DNA of 64,000 nt. It comes from Strigamia acuminata. Taxonomy: Eukaryota > Arthropoda > Chilopoda > Geophilomorpha > Linotaeniidae. The stretch lies in contig OX442318.1 of NCBI GenBank assembly GCA_949358305.1, positions 15,854,517 to 15,918,516 on the forward strand, read 5' to 3'. This document shows, piece by piece, positions 63,843-64,000 of this stretch (positions within the stretch are counted from its first letter, which is position 1; each line of letters begins with the position of its first letter). The notes beneath the pieces were generated by a model that did no database searches, was not told the DNA's origin, and saw only the letters and a program-made list of their open reading frames with translations. The translations under genes and the position numbers were made by a program.

Positions 63843-64000
63843 TTCGGGAAATTTGCGACGAAATTTAGTGAAGAACCGAAGCACAAGTCACACAAACCAC
63901 GTAAATTCGTCGCACGGATGCAGAATTCCCCCAAAAGTGAAGGCGAATAATGCACACTACCCGGGGAATCTCAATAAGTGAGATTGAAAAACCTTGACTA
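63843..64000 (-). other. Leader of F, partial
   Basis: The gag-proximal leader continuing to the window edge. A short inverted repeat (TCAATCTC ... GAGATTCC) is visible near 63970. PBS and LTR are not in view. Confidence 0.6.

Larger units (their letters stand above)
58479..64000 (-). mobile_element. Copia element F, minus strand, apparently intact (5' LTR outside window)
   Basis: 3' LTR 58479-58941, polypurine tract CGAAGGGGGATT (58942-58953), intact gag-pol and part of the leader. The insertion point is in the linker of E. The 5' LTR and TSD should lie just right of 64000. Confidence 0.9.

Overview
The window is a eukaryotic, very probably animal (arthropod-like) block of nested LTR retrotransposons; I recognise no ordinary host gene. 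Reasons: long single-ORF Ty1/copia gag-pol polyproteins, Ty3/gypsy pol and gag remnants, 4-5 bp target-site duplications (TSDs), and primer-binding sites (PBS) that match the 3' end of a metazoan initiator tRNA-Met. The species cannot be named from this sequence.

Layout. 1-2815: 3' end of a plus-strand gypsy element (pol and LTR), with a solo copia LTR inside its LTR. 2816-4618: satellite of about 140 bp monomers with seven-monomer higher-order structure. 4619-9889: a minus-strand gypsy element (3' LTR, a cysteine-rich extra ORF in the env position, and the pol C-terminus). From 9890 a plus-strand copia element, A, serves as host for everything else and is split into four coding pieces (11304-11695, 25886-26701, 32154-32712, 53712-53968). 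The inserts in A are: G1 (11696-25880, minus), which carries a relative G2 (18455-25299) and a solo LTR (17590-18074) in its leader; a deleted minus-strand gypsy (26702-32149) with nearly identical LTRs; copia element B (32713-53706), whose 5' LTR was hit by C, which occurs as LTR-internal-LTR-internal and was itself hit by minus-strand D; and E (53969-58478), which was hit by an intact minus-strand copia, F (58479 to beyond the right edge). Most calls rest on exact LTR ends, TSDs, PBS and polypurine tracts read from the sequence.

Most unusual content. (1) In families G, C, D and F the stretch between integrase and reverse transcriptase contains a domain that reads as a methyl-CpG-binding domain (MBD); F is the clearest. 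(2) Element B encodes an uninterrupted protein of about 1,031 residues, ending before any reverse transcriptase, in which one of two zinc-finger His, both zinc-finger Cys and all three DDE residues of integrase are replaced; its coding part is CpG-poor beside a CpG-rich leader. (3) The gag leaders of A/D/E and C share an RNA fold supported by six compensatory base-pair changes; G and B have similar arrangements. (4) The gypsy at 4619-9889 has a 502-aa ORF with a CxxCxGxG cysteine cluster where env would be, with a plausible intron and a duplicated polypurine tract.

How the parts work together: the copia elements each use one promoter in the LTR, a long CpG-rich leader, initiator-tRNA priming and a Gag-protease-integrase-(MBD)-RT-RNase H polyprotein. 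An integrase-linked methyl-DNA reader could explain why these elements pile into each other; that link is inference.
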